Below, piece after piece: positions 29,760 through 41,800 of a DNA stretch of 64,000 nt; position 1 is the stretch's first letter, and each line of letters starts with the position of its first letter. The position numbers were made by a program, and so were the translations under genes. Location: positions 270,514,770 to 270,578,769 of the forward strand of contig JAUPFV010000002.1 in NCBI GenBank assembly GCA_036936605.1, written 5' to 3'. The notes under the pieces are model-generated. The model saw only the letters and a program-made list of their open reading frames with translations, was not told the DNA's origin and ran no database searches. Origin of the DNA: Limnanthes douglasii subsp. nivea (Eukaryota; Streptophyta; Magnoliopsida; Brassicales; Limnanthaceae).

Positions 29760-30046
29760 TGATAAGGATATGAAATGTTGATGGCCTAAATGTAATACAG
29801 TTAAGGTTGTATGTGATAAATTGTATATTTAAAAGAGAATATTTAAACTACTTGTAAATATGATGGGTTAAAGAGCAATTTAGCCCTTAGTATAACTAAT
29901 TCAATTATACTAAGTCTGGTGCGCCTATAAATAAGGCTAAGGCAATGAATAAAGGGTGACACTTTTTCATTAAATTAATTTTACTTTATCTCTTAATTTC
30001 TCTCTCTACTAAAGTCTCTCTCAAGAAATGAGATTCACACTTAACA
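29760..30046 (+). repeat. Tat-1 3' LTR
   Basis: It starts with tgataagg directly after the polypurine tract gaggggggctac and keeps the tataaata TATA box. It differs from the 5' LTR by many substitutions and indels. The end is estimated at the aaca before 30047. Confidence 0.78.
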
Positions 30047-33000
30047 TTAACGAGTTTCTATATTTCAACAATTAGTAGGTTTCACTAAACTAAGTCAGTT
30101 TAAAGTTTTGTCTCCATTTATTGATATCTTTTATGCTCTTAATTTTTGAATTTAAAATTACATAATTATTAAAGGTTTTGATTTGTATACTATTATCCAC
30201 ATGTATCTCACTCTCTTCCATTATAACATTTTCTCTCTTCATACATTCCGATTCGACAATTTATTATGAATTCTTGTCACTTTTGAACTATCTAGAACTT
30301 TATTAGTCTATATTAAAATATGTTGGATATTTGAAATCCCTTATTGCATTTTATCGTTTGTCATAGTTGTTTGTAAATGATTATTAAATTTTTTTCACGT
30401 CGTCTCTAACTTTTTATCTTCATTGTGAATTTTCTTTCACACATGCTCTACGAGCAGTGACCATAACATAGGCCATGCGGGTTATTCTCATAATTGTTTT
30501 TTCAAATTAATTAATTATAAAAGTCATTTCAATGCATCAATGAAAATCTATCTTTATATAGCCCATCTAGCTAATTGTACTATATCAGCATCAAACGGGT
30601 TGGTAGAGGGCTCTACGCGTACATATAAATCAATATCATATTTGCAAACCCCTCATTGGGAATTAATCAAGTCATTTTTCATCTATTTCCTTCTAAAATA
30701 CTTTTATTTGGATCTATAATATCAAGTTCAACTCCAACCAACCCTACACGGATCAAGAGGTTGGTCTTCCATTCGAAACTTTTTGAAGATTGAATAGACA
30801 AAAAACTATGATTAAATCAAAATATCTTTAGTAATAAAGAGGACTCATGATTCTTATTTTCTCATATTATGACCTGAACTAGTCTAAATGATACAGCCAA
30901 GTTGCACAAGAATCATTCCTACATAAAGCCAAATAGTGAGCATTAATATATGTGAACTCTTGCAAATTCATCTCAACAAAACTTTGTGTTTTGCTTCAAA
31001 ATTGCTAGCATACATGTACACCGTATAAAAATAATTAATACATATTTGAATGTATCCTAGATACCTTAACATTCTCCTTCAACACTTCCATATATCTACT
31101 AAACATTTAATATTTTAAAATATAATAAAAAATTGGAAGTTATATTTATGCTTGTATTAATATCTATGAGCAATTTAATAATCATTTAACCATAAAATAA
31201 AAATTAAATATTCCTAACATAACCAGATATTCACATTACACAACATCATTATCTATTTATTGATAATTATCATACACAACAATAAACAACAAATCAATCT
31301 AGACTAAGAATCAATCAAAAGCAAACAACAAACCATATAATTGATTGATTTTATTTTAGATAATATTTTGTTTCAATATCTTTTAATTCCTACACCAAAA
31401 TGCTTACACTTCCTATGTAAAAAAAAGAAAACATGTAAAAAGAGAGTAACAAAAAAACAAAAAACATGTATTACTGGAGATTTGCGATCAAAATTACTAC
31501 ACCATATGAAAATCATGATTAAACAAATATTTAAAAAAAACCCAATTTGGTTATATATATATATTAAGAAATCAAAAATCAAATTCAATTTACTCTAAAT
31601 TTGAATCATAAAACTCTTAACCATAATTTCACTTGTTCTGATTTGAATCAAAATCTAAAATCATCGATCTCGTTGAATATAAAAAACAATCGTACCTCAA
31701 CCAAGATTCAAACAATAAAAATTAGTTTTATATAACACATTCAAAATAAAAAGTCGATGGAATTAAAAATAAAAAAAAAGGATTGATTACTATAAATACG
31801 AAGGTAATTGCCTATGAACAATCAATATCCAATTTTCAGAAGAAAAAAAAACTTTCTAAAAATAATTAGGTAAGAAAAAAAACCGAACGATGAATGCAAA
31901 AACAAAATATTATAAGTTAGAAAGAAAACATCCATTATTCGATTATCATCAGAAATTAACTTTGAAACCGCATTCGTGCATCAATCATCATAAATGCTTA
32001 CTCAATCCAGGACCAACCATAAAATACCTTTATTAAAAATTTATCTACCTAAAACGAGGGAGATAATCCAATTTAAGAATCCAAATCCATAACCAGTACA
32101 AAGAAACCAATTGAATTCATTTTGAATCAATAATGAAATTACGTAAATTTATTATTCTTGAATCCGAACATTTTATCTCTTGCTCGTCAAAATATTAATC
32201 TGTTGTTGTTTTAGGTAAAAATCAGAGATGAAACCAGAACAGATGACGAGTCTATCTCATTTTTAGAGAAAGAACAAAATATCTCAAAAATCTACCTCGT
32301 CTCAACTTTATTAAATCACTTTTCTAAACCTCATATGTCTTTCGATTCAATAATTATAAATCAACACAAGTGGTAGCCAAGATTTTTAGTTTATTTTTTT
32401 TTTAAATTACGATACCTTATTTGCACGACGTAATTTGATAAAGAAAAAAGTATCATCAAAATATTATGTCAAAAGTGTATAACATTCGGCCTTCAAGGAT
32501 ATATATAAAAAACGTTTTGGAGAAAGAAAGTAAGAAATTGTATTTTAGCTAACGCTATTTTCTCTGGGTGTACCTCTATTTATATAATTTTTCCAAGTGT
32601 TACAAGTATAAAGATCTATTATCCTCTTTAATTGCAGGATATAATTTCTCATAACACAAATAGAGACATGATATGAATATGAACTACTTTAAAAATAAAA
32701 ATATGAGCTCAAATATCAATCTAAAATTAGTATATGCACATATATTTATAAATTAATTTTTATTTATAGTATATTTATATATTCATTAGTATTTGAAGTT
32801 ATTGATAAGAGCATATTTTGTTATACAATTTATACCTTTATGAAATATGTAAGGGTTTGTATAGTAATTATAAACATTTGTCATTATAGTATGTTCTTGT
32901 GTCTTTTATGAGACAACTAAAGATTACTAAATGATCATTATAGAAGTACGAGGCTATCTTGAAGAGGGCATGATGATATATGGCACATATATAGACCAAT

Positions 33001-33300
33001 TAAGGGTTACTAAATGAGTATTTGGGAAATACGATGCTAGCTTAATGATAGCATGAAAATACGAAATGCATATAGCGGCTATAAAGTATGAATGCTACAT
33101 ACATCGTCCTGACAATGATCATCATATGTATATAACCCTAACTATAAGGGTTGCCAAAAAAAATAAAAATCTTCAAAAATAGTCAAGAGCAAACTTTCTC
33201 TCATAGATATTCCAGAACAAAAAAAAAATTAGATGATTTTTGGTCAATTATCTAACACTTATAAGTGCATGACCTAAGAGGGATATCAATGCTTTAGATA
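30047..33300. other. AT-rich intergenic DNA, no gene recognised
   Basis: No ORF with recognisable protein features. The one structure noted is an 83-bp diverged tandem duplication at 32915-33079. The region may include eroded transposon DNA that cannot be identified by eye. Confidence 0.6.
32915..33079. repeat. diverged 83-bp tandem duplication
   Basis: Units beginning aactaaagattactaaatga (32915) and aattaagggttactaaatga (32998) align along their length, ending around tgcatatag or acatatatag. Confidence 0.6.
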
Positions 33301-33990
33301 TGAGTATGATTTTCTGATGATATTGGTACTCGTGTACCTAAAATTGATGAATTAACTCATCAAAATAAAGAAAACAAAATATGTCTCTACACTTCCTTAT
33401 TCCAATGAGGTATTCAGTTACCACTTTCTCGCTGTATCCAATAATGTTTCAGATATGTTCGCATATTTCCTTCCTAACTAACTGTTAATGGGTGATGTAG
33501 TAATACTCATCGTAATGTTTAGTTCAAAAAGTCTGGATATAACTGTACATTTTCAAGACTTCCTCACACATATTGACATTTTGAAACTCTAGAAAACCCA
33601 TTTTTCTTATATCTCTTATAGACTCAAATTAAATTGTCAACTTACCACTTCTGGCCAAAATTGTAAAATATCTTTTATTTTTGTAATCCGGAAATTGGGA
33701 ATATCGATCCGAAATAAAATGGTCAACTCGAATCAAGATGGATGAAAAAACGTAAGATATTATATGTTTAATTTTATTAATTGTTTTTATGCTACTTGTT
33801 TTACTAATGCTTAACTTGTGCATTTTTTCTTTGTAGTAAATTATATTAAAGTTCATTGGCTCTTGAGAAAACTTTATGATGGTAATGAAGTAAATCATTT
33901 TCTAAAACTGTATGTGACTTTCTTCTCAGTTTGACATCTTAAATACCATTCTCTCTATACAGTGCATCTTCCAAAAAAGTTGTTTGCTAG

Positions 33991-34476
33991 AAAAACCAAC
34001 CTGAGTGTGTTGCAGAATTCTCTCCCCAAAATGATAATCCCAACAATTTTCAAAACGACTTTAATCACAAGAAAAATAAAAATAAATGTGTTGAAAATTC
34101 TTCTCACCATAACGATAATCTCAACACTTCTCGAAACAATTTTGTACTTCCGGAAAGACCTCTTAATAAAAATACACGAACCAAAATAAACAAAACATCT
34201 GACGAGATCCCTGTTTCCAAGAAGAAAAATTATTTTACCTCTGACGAGGTCTCTATTTCTAACAATAAAAATCCTCCCACCTCTAACAACATTCTTGTTT
34301 CCAACAAGAAAAATACTTCCACCTCGGCTGGGATTCGTGTTACCAAAAATAAAAATCATTCCACCTTTGATGAAATCATTGTTATCAACAAGAAAATCCG
34401 TTCTATATCTTCTGATCAACAAACAATCAAGGAAACAATTAAGGAACTTATCAATCTTGCAACCTTGGTTTCCTAA
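33991..34476 (+). pseudogene. unrecognised coding remnant with 14-residue tandem repeats
   Basis: A stop-to-stop plus-strand frame of 161 codons with no in-frame ATG. Its centre (34198-34407) is five consecutive 42-bp repeats that read as 14-residue units of the type TSDEIxVSNKKNxST. Upstream, an Asn-rich segment is itself a diverged duplication (gaattctctccccaaaatga versus gaaaattcttctcaccataa). No homologue recognised. Because 42 is a multiple of three, the opposite strand (34422-33955) is also open. The hydrophilic plus-strand composition and the charged plus-strand sequence downstream make the plus strand more likely. Confidence 0.4.
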
Positions 34477-34499
34477 CCAAAGAAAAGGTAAAACTATTA

Positions 34500-35700
34500 T
34501 CTCTGTAATTTATTCCAATCAAGACATCAATAAAAACAACATTCTCATTGTTTCTCCTTCTAACATCCAACTAACACCTATAAATACTAGACAACCAAAT
34601 GCACTTGTAGACATTCCAATTCCATCATTATTGGTTTCTCACCAACTTAAATTTTATCCCAACAAGTCGCACTACAACACTTTGAGTATGAGTGACATCC
34701 TACTAAGAGAACTTGAACGTCAAATAAGAGTTTGTTTTTATCATCATAATCTCCTCAATCTATCTTGATGAACATTTTTTGTTTATATTTTTCATTGTTA
34801 TTTTCTAAAGTTATCACAACTCAATAACAACTACTTTTTGATAAATGACTGAGCATATGTTGAAGCAATGGAAAATTTCAAACGAGAACCTATTGTGTTT
34901 GAATCTTATAAGGAACTTAAAACCGACTTAGTATGTTTTCAACGAGAATATAAAGCTTTAATACAATATGATAAAAAATTAAGGCGGGAAAAATATTGAG
35001 TTGACAACTTGGTTGTTAATTTATGTATTAAAACAAATACCCCGAAGACTCAAAATGCAAAACTTATTTCTCAAAATGCTTCTTTAATTACTTAAGGTAC
35101 TTCTCAAACTACTCAAAATGATAAGCTGGTTTCTTAAAATATTGTTATGACAGAACAAGTTGATAATTTGACCGCCAAGAACAATATATTGACTATTGAA
35201 AATATTGCTTTAAAATCTGAATTTAAAATTTTAAAGAAAACTTGACTAATTTAAAATAACAAAGGTTGGAAACATCAAAAAACTGTGAAAATGTTGAGAG
35301 AAAGATTTTAGCATATGTTGCAAAAACTATCGAGGCAAAAGAAGATCCAATTATAAGCGTTGCACAAAATTTGGTTGCAAAATTCAAAAAGACACTATCG
35401 TACATATTTGGAGAAAGACTCCTAATGTTATCTTGGGCGAACTCAAACATTTTGTACTTGAATATGAAATAACTTGTTTTACCACGTGATAAAGAGGAAG
35501 ATGAAGAAATGGAAAATGAAAAACCTGAGGACGAAGTAGTTATATTGAAAGAGGACATACTAATAAAAACTTCGTCGATGTACTTCCACCTTCTACTATC
35601 CAAGTTAATGAAAATATCGCCTGTGTAATTTCACCTCGTACTAGTGAAGTTGACGATGTTGTTACCAAAATAACTTCTCCCCCTTGTACTGGTTAAGTTG
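34500..35700 (+). pseudogene. decayed charged, coiled-coil-like coding region
   Basis: Plus-strand fragments read like a hydrophilic helical protein: 34500-34768 ends TLSMSDILLRELERQIR, and 34870-34998 gives ENFKREPIVFESYKELKTD and QREYKAL. From 35040 to 35250 there are Asn/Gln-rich pieces broken by stops, and 35266-35472 gives KNCENVERKILAYVAKTIEA. Stops break the frame repeatedly. It may be the 3' continuation of the repeat-bearing remnant at 33991-34476. Family unknown; a gag-like protein of an old retroelement is one guess. Confidence 0.35.
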
Positions 35701-35872
35701 ACAAACTTGTTTCCTAAAGGAATTTTCTATCATAGCAAATTACTTATCTGTAGTTTAATTATTTTTTTGAAAGAAAATTTATGTTCTGTATTTCACTCTA
35801 AACCATGAATGGATTTTATTTTTATATTTACTTATCTTTATTTTGGCAGTATATTTGTAATTTTATTCTCGT

Positions 35873-35969
35873 CATGGGGTCAGTAGATATATTTAACTAT
35901 TACCTTAGGGCACAATCTGACAACTTGCGTAACCTTATGGCTTAGGAGCCTTGGACTTGGTTCATTAAA
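35873..35969. repeat. first copy of a 90-bp tandem repeat interrupted by Tat-2
   Basis: aacttgcgtaaccttatgg and the following ttggacttggttcattaa align with two copies on the far side of Tat-2 (46300-46480). Rejoining the flanks gives a period of about 90 bp. Confidence 0.65.
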
Positions 35970-35974
35970 CATTA
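35970..35974. repeat. Tat-2 target-site duplication, left (CATTA)
   Basis: CATTA lies directly before the LTR start TGATAAGG; the same five bases follow the 3' LTR at 46296-46300. Confidence 0.9.
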
Positions 35975-36237
35975 TGATAAGGAAGGATATTCTTTAGGGA
36001 CTAAAGTGATAAATTCTGTAATTATAGGATTAAATTAGGCTTTAGGCGAAACCGAAGGGTTAAATTGTAAATATGACAATATGTAACCGTTTCTTTAACT
36101 AACTCACCTTGCCTATTTAAAGAGGCTGAAAGAGTTATTTTGACCTATGAAATATTCAGAGGTACTTTTCACTATTTGAAATTCTCACTGTGGATTCTCT
36201 GTTCTTAATTCACTCATTACAACTTAATTTCTCACCA
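35975..36237 (+). repeat. Tat-2 5' LTR
   Basis: 263 bp, TG...CA ends (tgataagg...ctcacca), apparently identical to 46033-46295. The likely promoter has tatttaaag near 36115. Confidence 0.92.
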
Positions 36238-36260
36238 AATTGGCGCTAGAAAGAGGGGCG
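36238..36260 (+). promoter_or_regulatory. Tat-2 primer-binding site region
   Basis: Immediately after the LTR comes aattggcgctagaaagaggg, the position and TGGCGC-type start typical of a plant Ty3/gypsy primer-binding site. The tRNA was not identified. Tat-1 has a diverged ttggagaccacagtggg at the same place. Confidence 0.6.
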
Positions 36261-36362
36261 AGGATACCTTGATCAACAGATCAAAAATCAACGTTCGAGT
36301 TCTCGTTTTTTAAGTTTTTCGTTCGAATTTTCATATTTCGTTTGATTTTTCGCTGTTTGAAG

Positions 36363-38804
36363 ATGAATCCAGAGGAAGGTGACAATCCATCTGTTCGCAA
36401 GGCGATAGAGACGCTGAAATCCGATTTGCAAGAGGCAGGTAAATCTGTTCCAATTCAATCAGTCCAATTTGACTTTGAAGGAAAAATGAATGAAATGATT
36501 AGGAAGGTGGCTGAGCTTGACGAATTGGTAAAAAAGAAAGGAGATAATAATGGTGCTAGGCTTAGGTCTAAGATAGCAGGAGGCGATCGTAATGATCAGT
36601 CTGATCAGTCGATGGATGAGGGTGATGATCACTATGAGCTGCGTAGGGCACGGTCTGAGCAAAAAAAAGAGTATAGCGGGATAAAGAAGAGGAAGGAAAA
36701 ATTACAAAGGCGACTGTATGAAAATTCTAGTGATGAGGAGGATTTTGAAGATTCTGAATCTGATGAAACACCGAGGTACGAACGTTCTTGAGGCCGTTCA
36801 AGAGGAACAGAGCGTGAGTTCCGGCCAGCTAAGTCGTTTAAGGAGGGAAGGAAGAAGAAAGAGAGGCGAGTTTACTCACCTCGGAAATACTCGCCTTGGA
36901 GGTGTTCGCCTCGGAAATATGAAGGTGAGTCCAGCTTGTATGCAACTGTGGGGATGAGAAATGAGGACCAGTATGTCCAGGGGGTTGATTGGAGGGACTC
37001 ACCACTGGTCAGGGAGATCAGATCTGTACCGCTACCGAGGCGGTTTGATATTTCCAAAGTTGAAAAGTTCGATGGGACTCAAGATCCCGATGACCACATA
37101 GAACAATTTAAAAACTACATGACTAATTTTGAAGATGATGATAGATTGGTGTGTAGAGCTTTTTCTCAAACGTTTAAGGGAACTGCGCTAAAATGGTTTA
37201 ATAAGATTCCTAAGGAATCGATTGCAAATTTTAGAAGTTTCTACACTGCTTTTCGCAGACAATTTGTGGGAAGCAAGGAGATGAGAGCCAATGGGGATAC
37301 GATAATACAGTGCAAGCAGGCTGTGAGAGAGAAGTTGAAGGATTATACCAAGAGGTTTGTGTCAACAAAGGCTGAGCTGGATGACTGTGAGGAAAGTGTG
37401 GCTATGGCAGCGTTCAGGCAGGGGTTGTTGCCTGGGGATTTAGCCGATGAGACTACAAGGCGCAGAGCGTTAACGTTTGGAGCTCTTATGGCTCAGGTAG
37501 AGGACCAGATTAAGGTCGAAGAATCAACAAGGGTTCGAGGAGGCGCTAGTATTGTTCAAAAGGGGAGTGGACAATCTAACGTCTCAAACAACAATCCCTC
37601 GCGTCCGAAGAACAACCCAAATGTTTCTAACCGAGGGACCTCGAACTCGTATCAAGAGGGATATAATCAGCATAATTCTAATAACCAGCAGCAGTATAGG
37701 TCCAGGTCGAATGTGTGGGTGAGGCCGGATTACTATGCAGATTTAACTGAGAGTGTAGCTTCAATATATGAAAAAACAAGAGGAACAATCAATTTTAGAA
37801 AGCCACCAGCTATCAACAGGCCGAGGGAGGAGCGCAATAATAAATTTTGTAGGTATCATGAGGACATCGGCCATGATACAAATGATTGCATTGCTCTGAA
37901 GAAGGAGATGCAAGTTCTGATCGAAAATGGAAAGCTGTTGGAGTATGTCAGGAAGAATGCTAAGACAACAGCTCCTAAAGGAGGTAATCCCAATTCCAAG
38001 CAGGAAACTGCGTTAATGATTTTAGATGTTGCAGGTGAGGCAGATGGTTTCGATGTAGCCTCGGAATATGTCGAACCAGACCCCAGCCGACTTTTGTTAA
38101 TGTCGATAGATGAGCCGATGCGTCAGGGACGTGTTCGAGATCTGTGTGCCTTTTTTGAATCATTAACCATATTTGGAGGGGATTCGATGACCAACAACAC
38201 CAATAATTCGAGGAAGAGGCATATAGTAAACTTAACACGACAAATTGAGGGAGGTGCATCGGCACAGCTAAGCAGCAGAAAGGATGTGCCTTTTATAATA
38301 TTCGACGGAGATGATTTGAGGGGCATCACGGGGCCACATGAGGATGCAGTGGTCATTGGAGCAGAAGTATGCGGGGTGGAGATTCGACGAGTGTTGATCG
38401 ATACAGGAAGCTCTGCTAATGTGCTTTTTAAGTCAACGTATGATAGGTTAACTGCACCACCTCGAATAGAAAAATCAGAGAGGACTATCATTGGGTTTAC
38501 TGGCGCATCAGCAATTGTGATAGGTGAATTCGAAGGTGAAATTTCCTTGGGGAAAGGGCCTTTCAAGAAGAAAGTGCAGGTACTTTTTGTGGTGGTGGAT
38601 TGTCCATCAAGTTACAACGCTATTCTTGGGAGATCATGGTTGGCCAAAATGTACGCTGTAGTTTCTACAGTTCATCAGTGTCTGAAGTATGTGGTCGAGG
38701 ACAGAGTTGGTGTAGTCCGAAGTGACCAAAAGGTGGCAAGAGAATGTTATGCTGCTGCATTTAGGTTACGTGGTAAAAGTTCTGATGATCTCATGGAGAG
38801 TTAG
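36363..38804 (+). pseudogene. Tat-2 gag-protease, one in-frame TGA
   Basis: An 813-codon frame from MNPEEGDNPSV to the TAG at 38802, broken only by TGA at 36789-36791. Parts: a charged N-terminal segment ending in an acidic Ser/Asp/Glu stretch just before the TGA, an Arg/Lys-rich linker, and a retrotransposon gag capsid domain (about residues 225-385, with DPDDHIEQFKNYM and FRQGLLPGDLA). A zinc knuckle of unusual form CX2HX4HX4C follows at residues 496-509 (CRYHEDIGHDTNDC), then an aspartic protease with DTGSSA at 680-685. It makes the capsid and processes the polyprotein. The TGA would give a 142-residue product unless bypassed; Tat-1 also has a stop within a few codons of this point. Confidence 0.88.
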
Positions 38805-41800
38805 CAGTTTGGGGGGTTGTCTTGTGGTGAAACGGACGAGGGAATTGATGATCCGAGGTCAACCCCGAGTTCTGTAGTGGTCAATGAAGAAATAGAGGAA
38901 TTTATTTTTAATAATGGCAGGGTACTTCGAATTGGCACTCTGTTATCTTTGTCGATGCGGGAAAAGTTGTTGAATTTTTTGTCTGAAAACTTGGATGTGT
39001 TTGCCTGGAGATCTGAAGATGTGGTAGGGGTCCCAAGCAATATCATATGTCATAGCCTAGCGGTTGATCCGAAGGTCAAACCAATTATCCAAAAAAGAAG
39101 GGCTTTTTCATTGGAGAAATCTGAGGCCATAGTTGCCGAAGTGGATCGGTTATACAAGATGGGGCACATTAGGGAGGCCAATTATCCGAGGTGGACGGCT
39201 AATCCGGTGGTAGTAAAAAAGAAAAATGGAAAATGGCGAATGTGCGTGGACTTCACGGATTTGAATAGAGCCTGTCCAAAAGATCCTTTCCCGGTGCCTC
39301 GAATTGATCAGTTAGTGGATTCGACTTCGGGAAATAAAATCCTGACTTTCATGGATGCTTTTTCGGGGTATAATCAGATTCGAATGAATCCAGATGATGA
39401 AGAAAGCACAACTTTTATTACTGATAGAGGCCTGCACTGCTATAAAGTAATGCCGTTCGGATTAAAAAATGCTGGGTCAACATATCAGAGGCTGATGAAT
39501 AAGGCGTTCGCTTCACAGATTGGGAGAAATATCGAAGTGTACATCGATGACATGCTTGTTAAAAGCAAAAGTGATGATGAGCATATTGATGATTTAGAAG
39601 AGACGTTTTTGAATCTTAGAGCCATCCAATTGAAGTTGAACCCAGAAAAATGCACATTTGGAGTCCGATCTGGCAAATTTTTGGGGTATATGATTAGTGA
39701 AAGAGGAATCGAGGTGGATCCAGAACAGTTGAAGGCTTTGATATCGATGTCTTCACCTCGGAATATCAAAGAAGTGCAAATGTTAACAGGCAGGTTAGCA
39801 GCTCTGAACAGATTCATTTCTCGTTTTTCAGATAAGTGCTTGCCTTTTTTCCAGGTGCTGCGTAAACCCAATAATTTTGAGTGGACTTCGGATTGTGAAG
39901 AAGCCTTTTTGAAGATAAAAAATCTTTTGTCCTCTCCTGAAATATTAACAAAGCCTCGGAAAGGTGAGCAGTTATTTTTGTATATAGCAGTGTCAGATTA
40001 TGCAGTAAGCGCAGTTTTGATCAGTGAGGACACAAAAATTTCGAAGCCAGTTTACTATGTTAGCAAAAGTTTGGTTGATGCTGAGAAACGCTACTTGAAG
40101 CTCGAAAAATTGGCACTGTGTGTAGTAGTGGCAGCAAGAAAAATGCGCCCTTACTTCCAAGCACATACAATTGTAGTTCGAACTTCATATCCGTTAAAAA
40201 ATGTTTTGCAAAAACCAGATATTTCAGGGAGAATGACCAAGTGGTCTGTGGAACTGGGAGATTTCGATGTGCTATTTTCTCCTCGAACAGCTATCAAAGC
40301 TCAAGCTTTAGCAGATTTTTTGGTGGAGTTTCACTCAAGCAGATCCGAGGAGAAAGATGCAGAAAAGGTGAATGAGAATCCGACGTGGACAATACGAACT
40401 GATGGGGGATCCAGTAGTAAAGGGTCAAGTGCAGGAGTAGAATTGGTGGCACCAACGGGGGAATTTATGTTTCAAGCTATAAAATTTGGCTTTCATGCTT
40501 CAAATAACGAAGCTGAATATGAGGCTGTGCTAGCAGGGTTGCGCTTAGCGAAGATTTGTGGAGCAATGTTTGTGCGCTTGGAAACAGATTCACAGTTGGT
40601 AGTTAACCATGTTAAAGGGGTATCAGAAGCTAAAAAGGAGCGTTTGGTTTTGTACCTACAAGAACTTCGGGGGATGATGACGCAGTTTGAAAATGTCGAA
40701 GTGGAGCATATTCGAAGAGGAAACAATACTATGGCTGATTCTTTGGCAACGATGGCTTATTCAGAAGAATATCCATGGATTGTAACCCAACCATTGCCTT
40801 CGATCAGATCGAATTCTGAGCAATGTGAAGTTGTTGATGAGGTGGTAAATAATCCGACGTGCGCTCGAGGAGATTGGAGGTTTGACTTGTTAAACTTTAT
40901 TTCGAATGGAATATTGCCTATGGATAAACAATTGCTCAAGAAAATAAAGTACAAATCCTTTGGCTATGTGGTACTGGATGGAATATTATACAAGAGGTCT
41001 GCTTCGAAACCTTTACTACGATGTTTGAGTAAGGATGAGTCTCAGAATGTTCTGTCCGAATTGCATGATGGAGACGGATCAGCTCATTGTGGGTTTAGAG
41101 CTTTAACACGTAGGGTATTGTTGGCTGGATATTATTGGCCTACAATTTTGCAAGATGCCAAGTCGTTAGTTCAAAGTTGTGACACATGCCAAAGATATGC
41201 AAATTTAATACACAAACCAGCGGTACCCCTAATGACGATTTCAGAGGCGGTTCCTTTCGATAGGTGGGGAATTGATTTAGTGGGACCATTACCTATGGCT
41301 TCTGGTGGAAGACAAATGATTATCGTTGCGGTTGATTATTTTTCGAAGTGGGCAGAAGCAGAACCCTTAGCTGGGACAAAGGCTAAGGATGTAATCAAGT
41401 TTATTCAAAGCAATATTTGCTACCGTTTTGGAGTACCTCGGAAAATAACAACTGATAATGGTCCCCAATTTAATAACAAGGAAATGGACTCTTTTTGCTC
41501 TTCGAAAGGGATACAGCAGTGCTTTTCCACTCCTTTCCATCCTCAGGCAAATGGGCAGGTAGAAGTTACGAATAGATCTATTTTGGATGGCTTGAAGAAA
41601 AATTTGGCAGGAGCAGCAGGGAAATGGCCAAATTTTCTCCAAGAAGTATTATGGGCATATAGAACAACTCCTAGAGAGGCTACAAAAGAGACCCCCTTTT
41701 CTTTAGTATATGGGATGGACGCTGTGTGCCCTGCTGAATCTACGTTGCCCTCTTATAGACTACTACAATATTCCGAGGCAGATAATGATGAGGCTAGAAG

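Larger units (their letters stand above)
19143..30046 (+). mobile_element. Tat-1: old Tat-lineage Ty3/gypsy element
   Basis: Two diverged LTRs enclose a decayed gag-pro-RT-RNaseH-RNaseH2-IN region (plus strand), a 36-bp tandem repeat, and a decayed antisense gene (minus strand). The polypurine tract gaggggggctac precedes the 3' LTR. Candidate 5-bp flanks are ctaac (19138-19142) and ttaac (30047-30051), one mismatch. Frequent stops and frameshifts plus LTR divergence show it is old. It is the same lineage as Tat-2 but a different family. Confidence 0.85.

Noticed and set aside
19138..30051. Perfect target duplication for Tat-1
   Set aside because: Only ctaac versus ttaac is available, and LTR ends are uncertain, so it is not claimed as a feature.
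33955..34422. 155-codon minus-strand ORF over the 42-bp repeats
   Set aside because: A repeat length divisible by three keeps several frames open. Composition and downstream context favour the plus strand.
39485..41642. Several minus-strand ORFs of 65-128 codons inside Tat-2 pol
   Set aside because: Shadows of the pol frame with no recognisable motifs, unlike the antisense gene downstream of pol.
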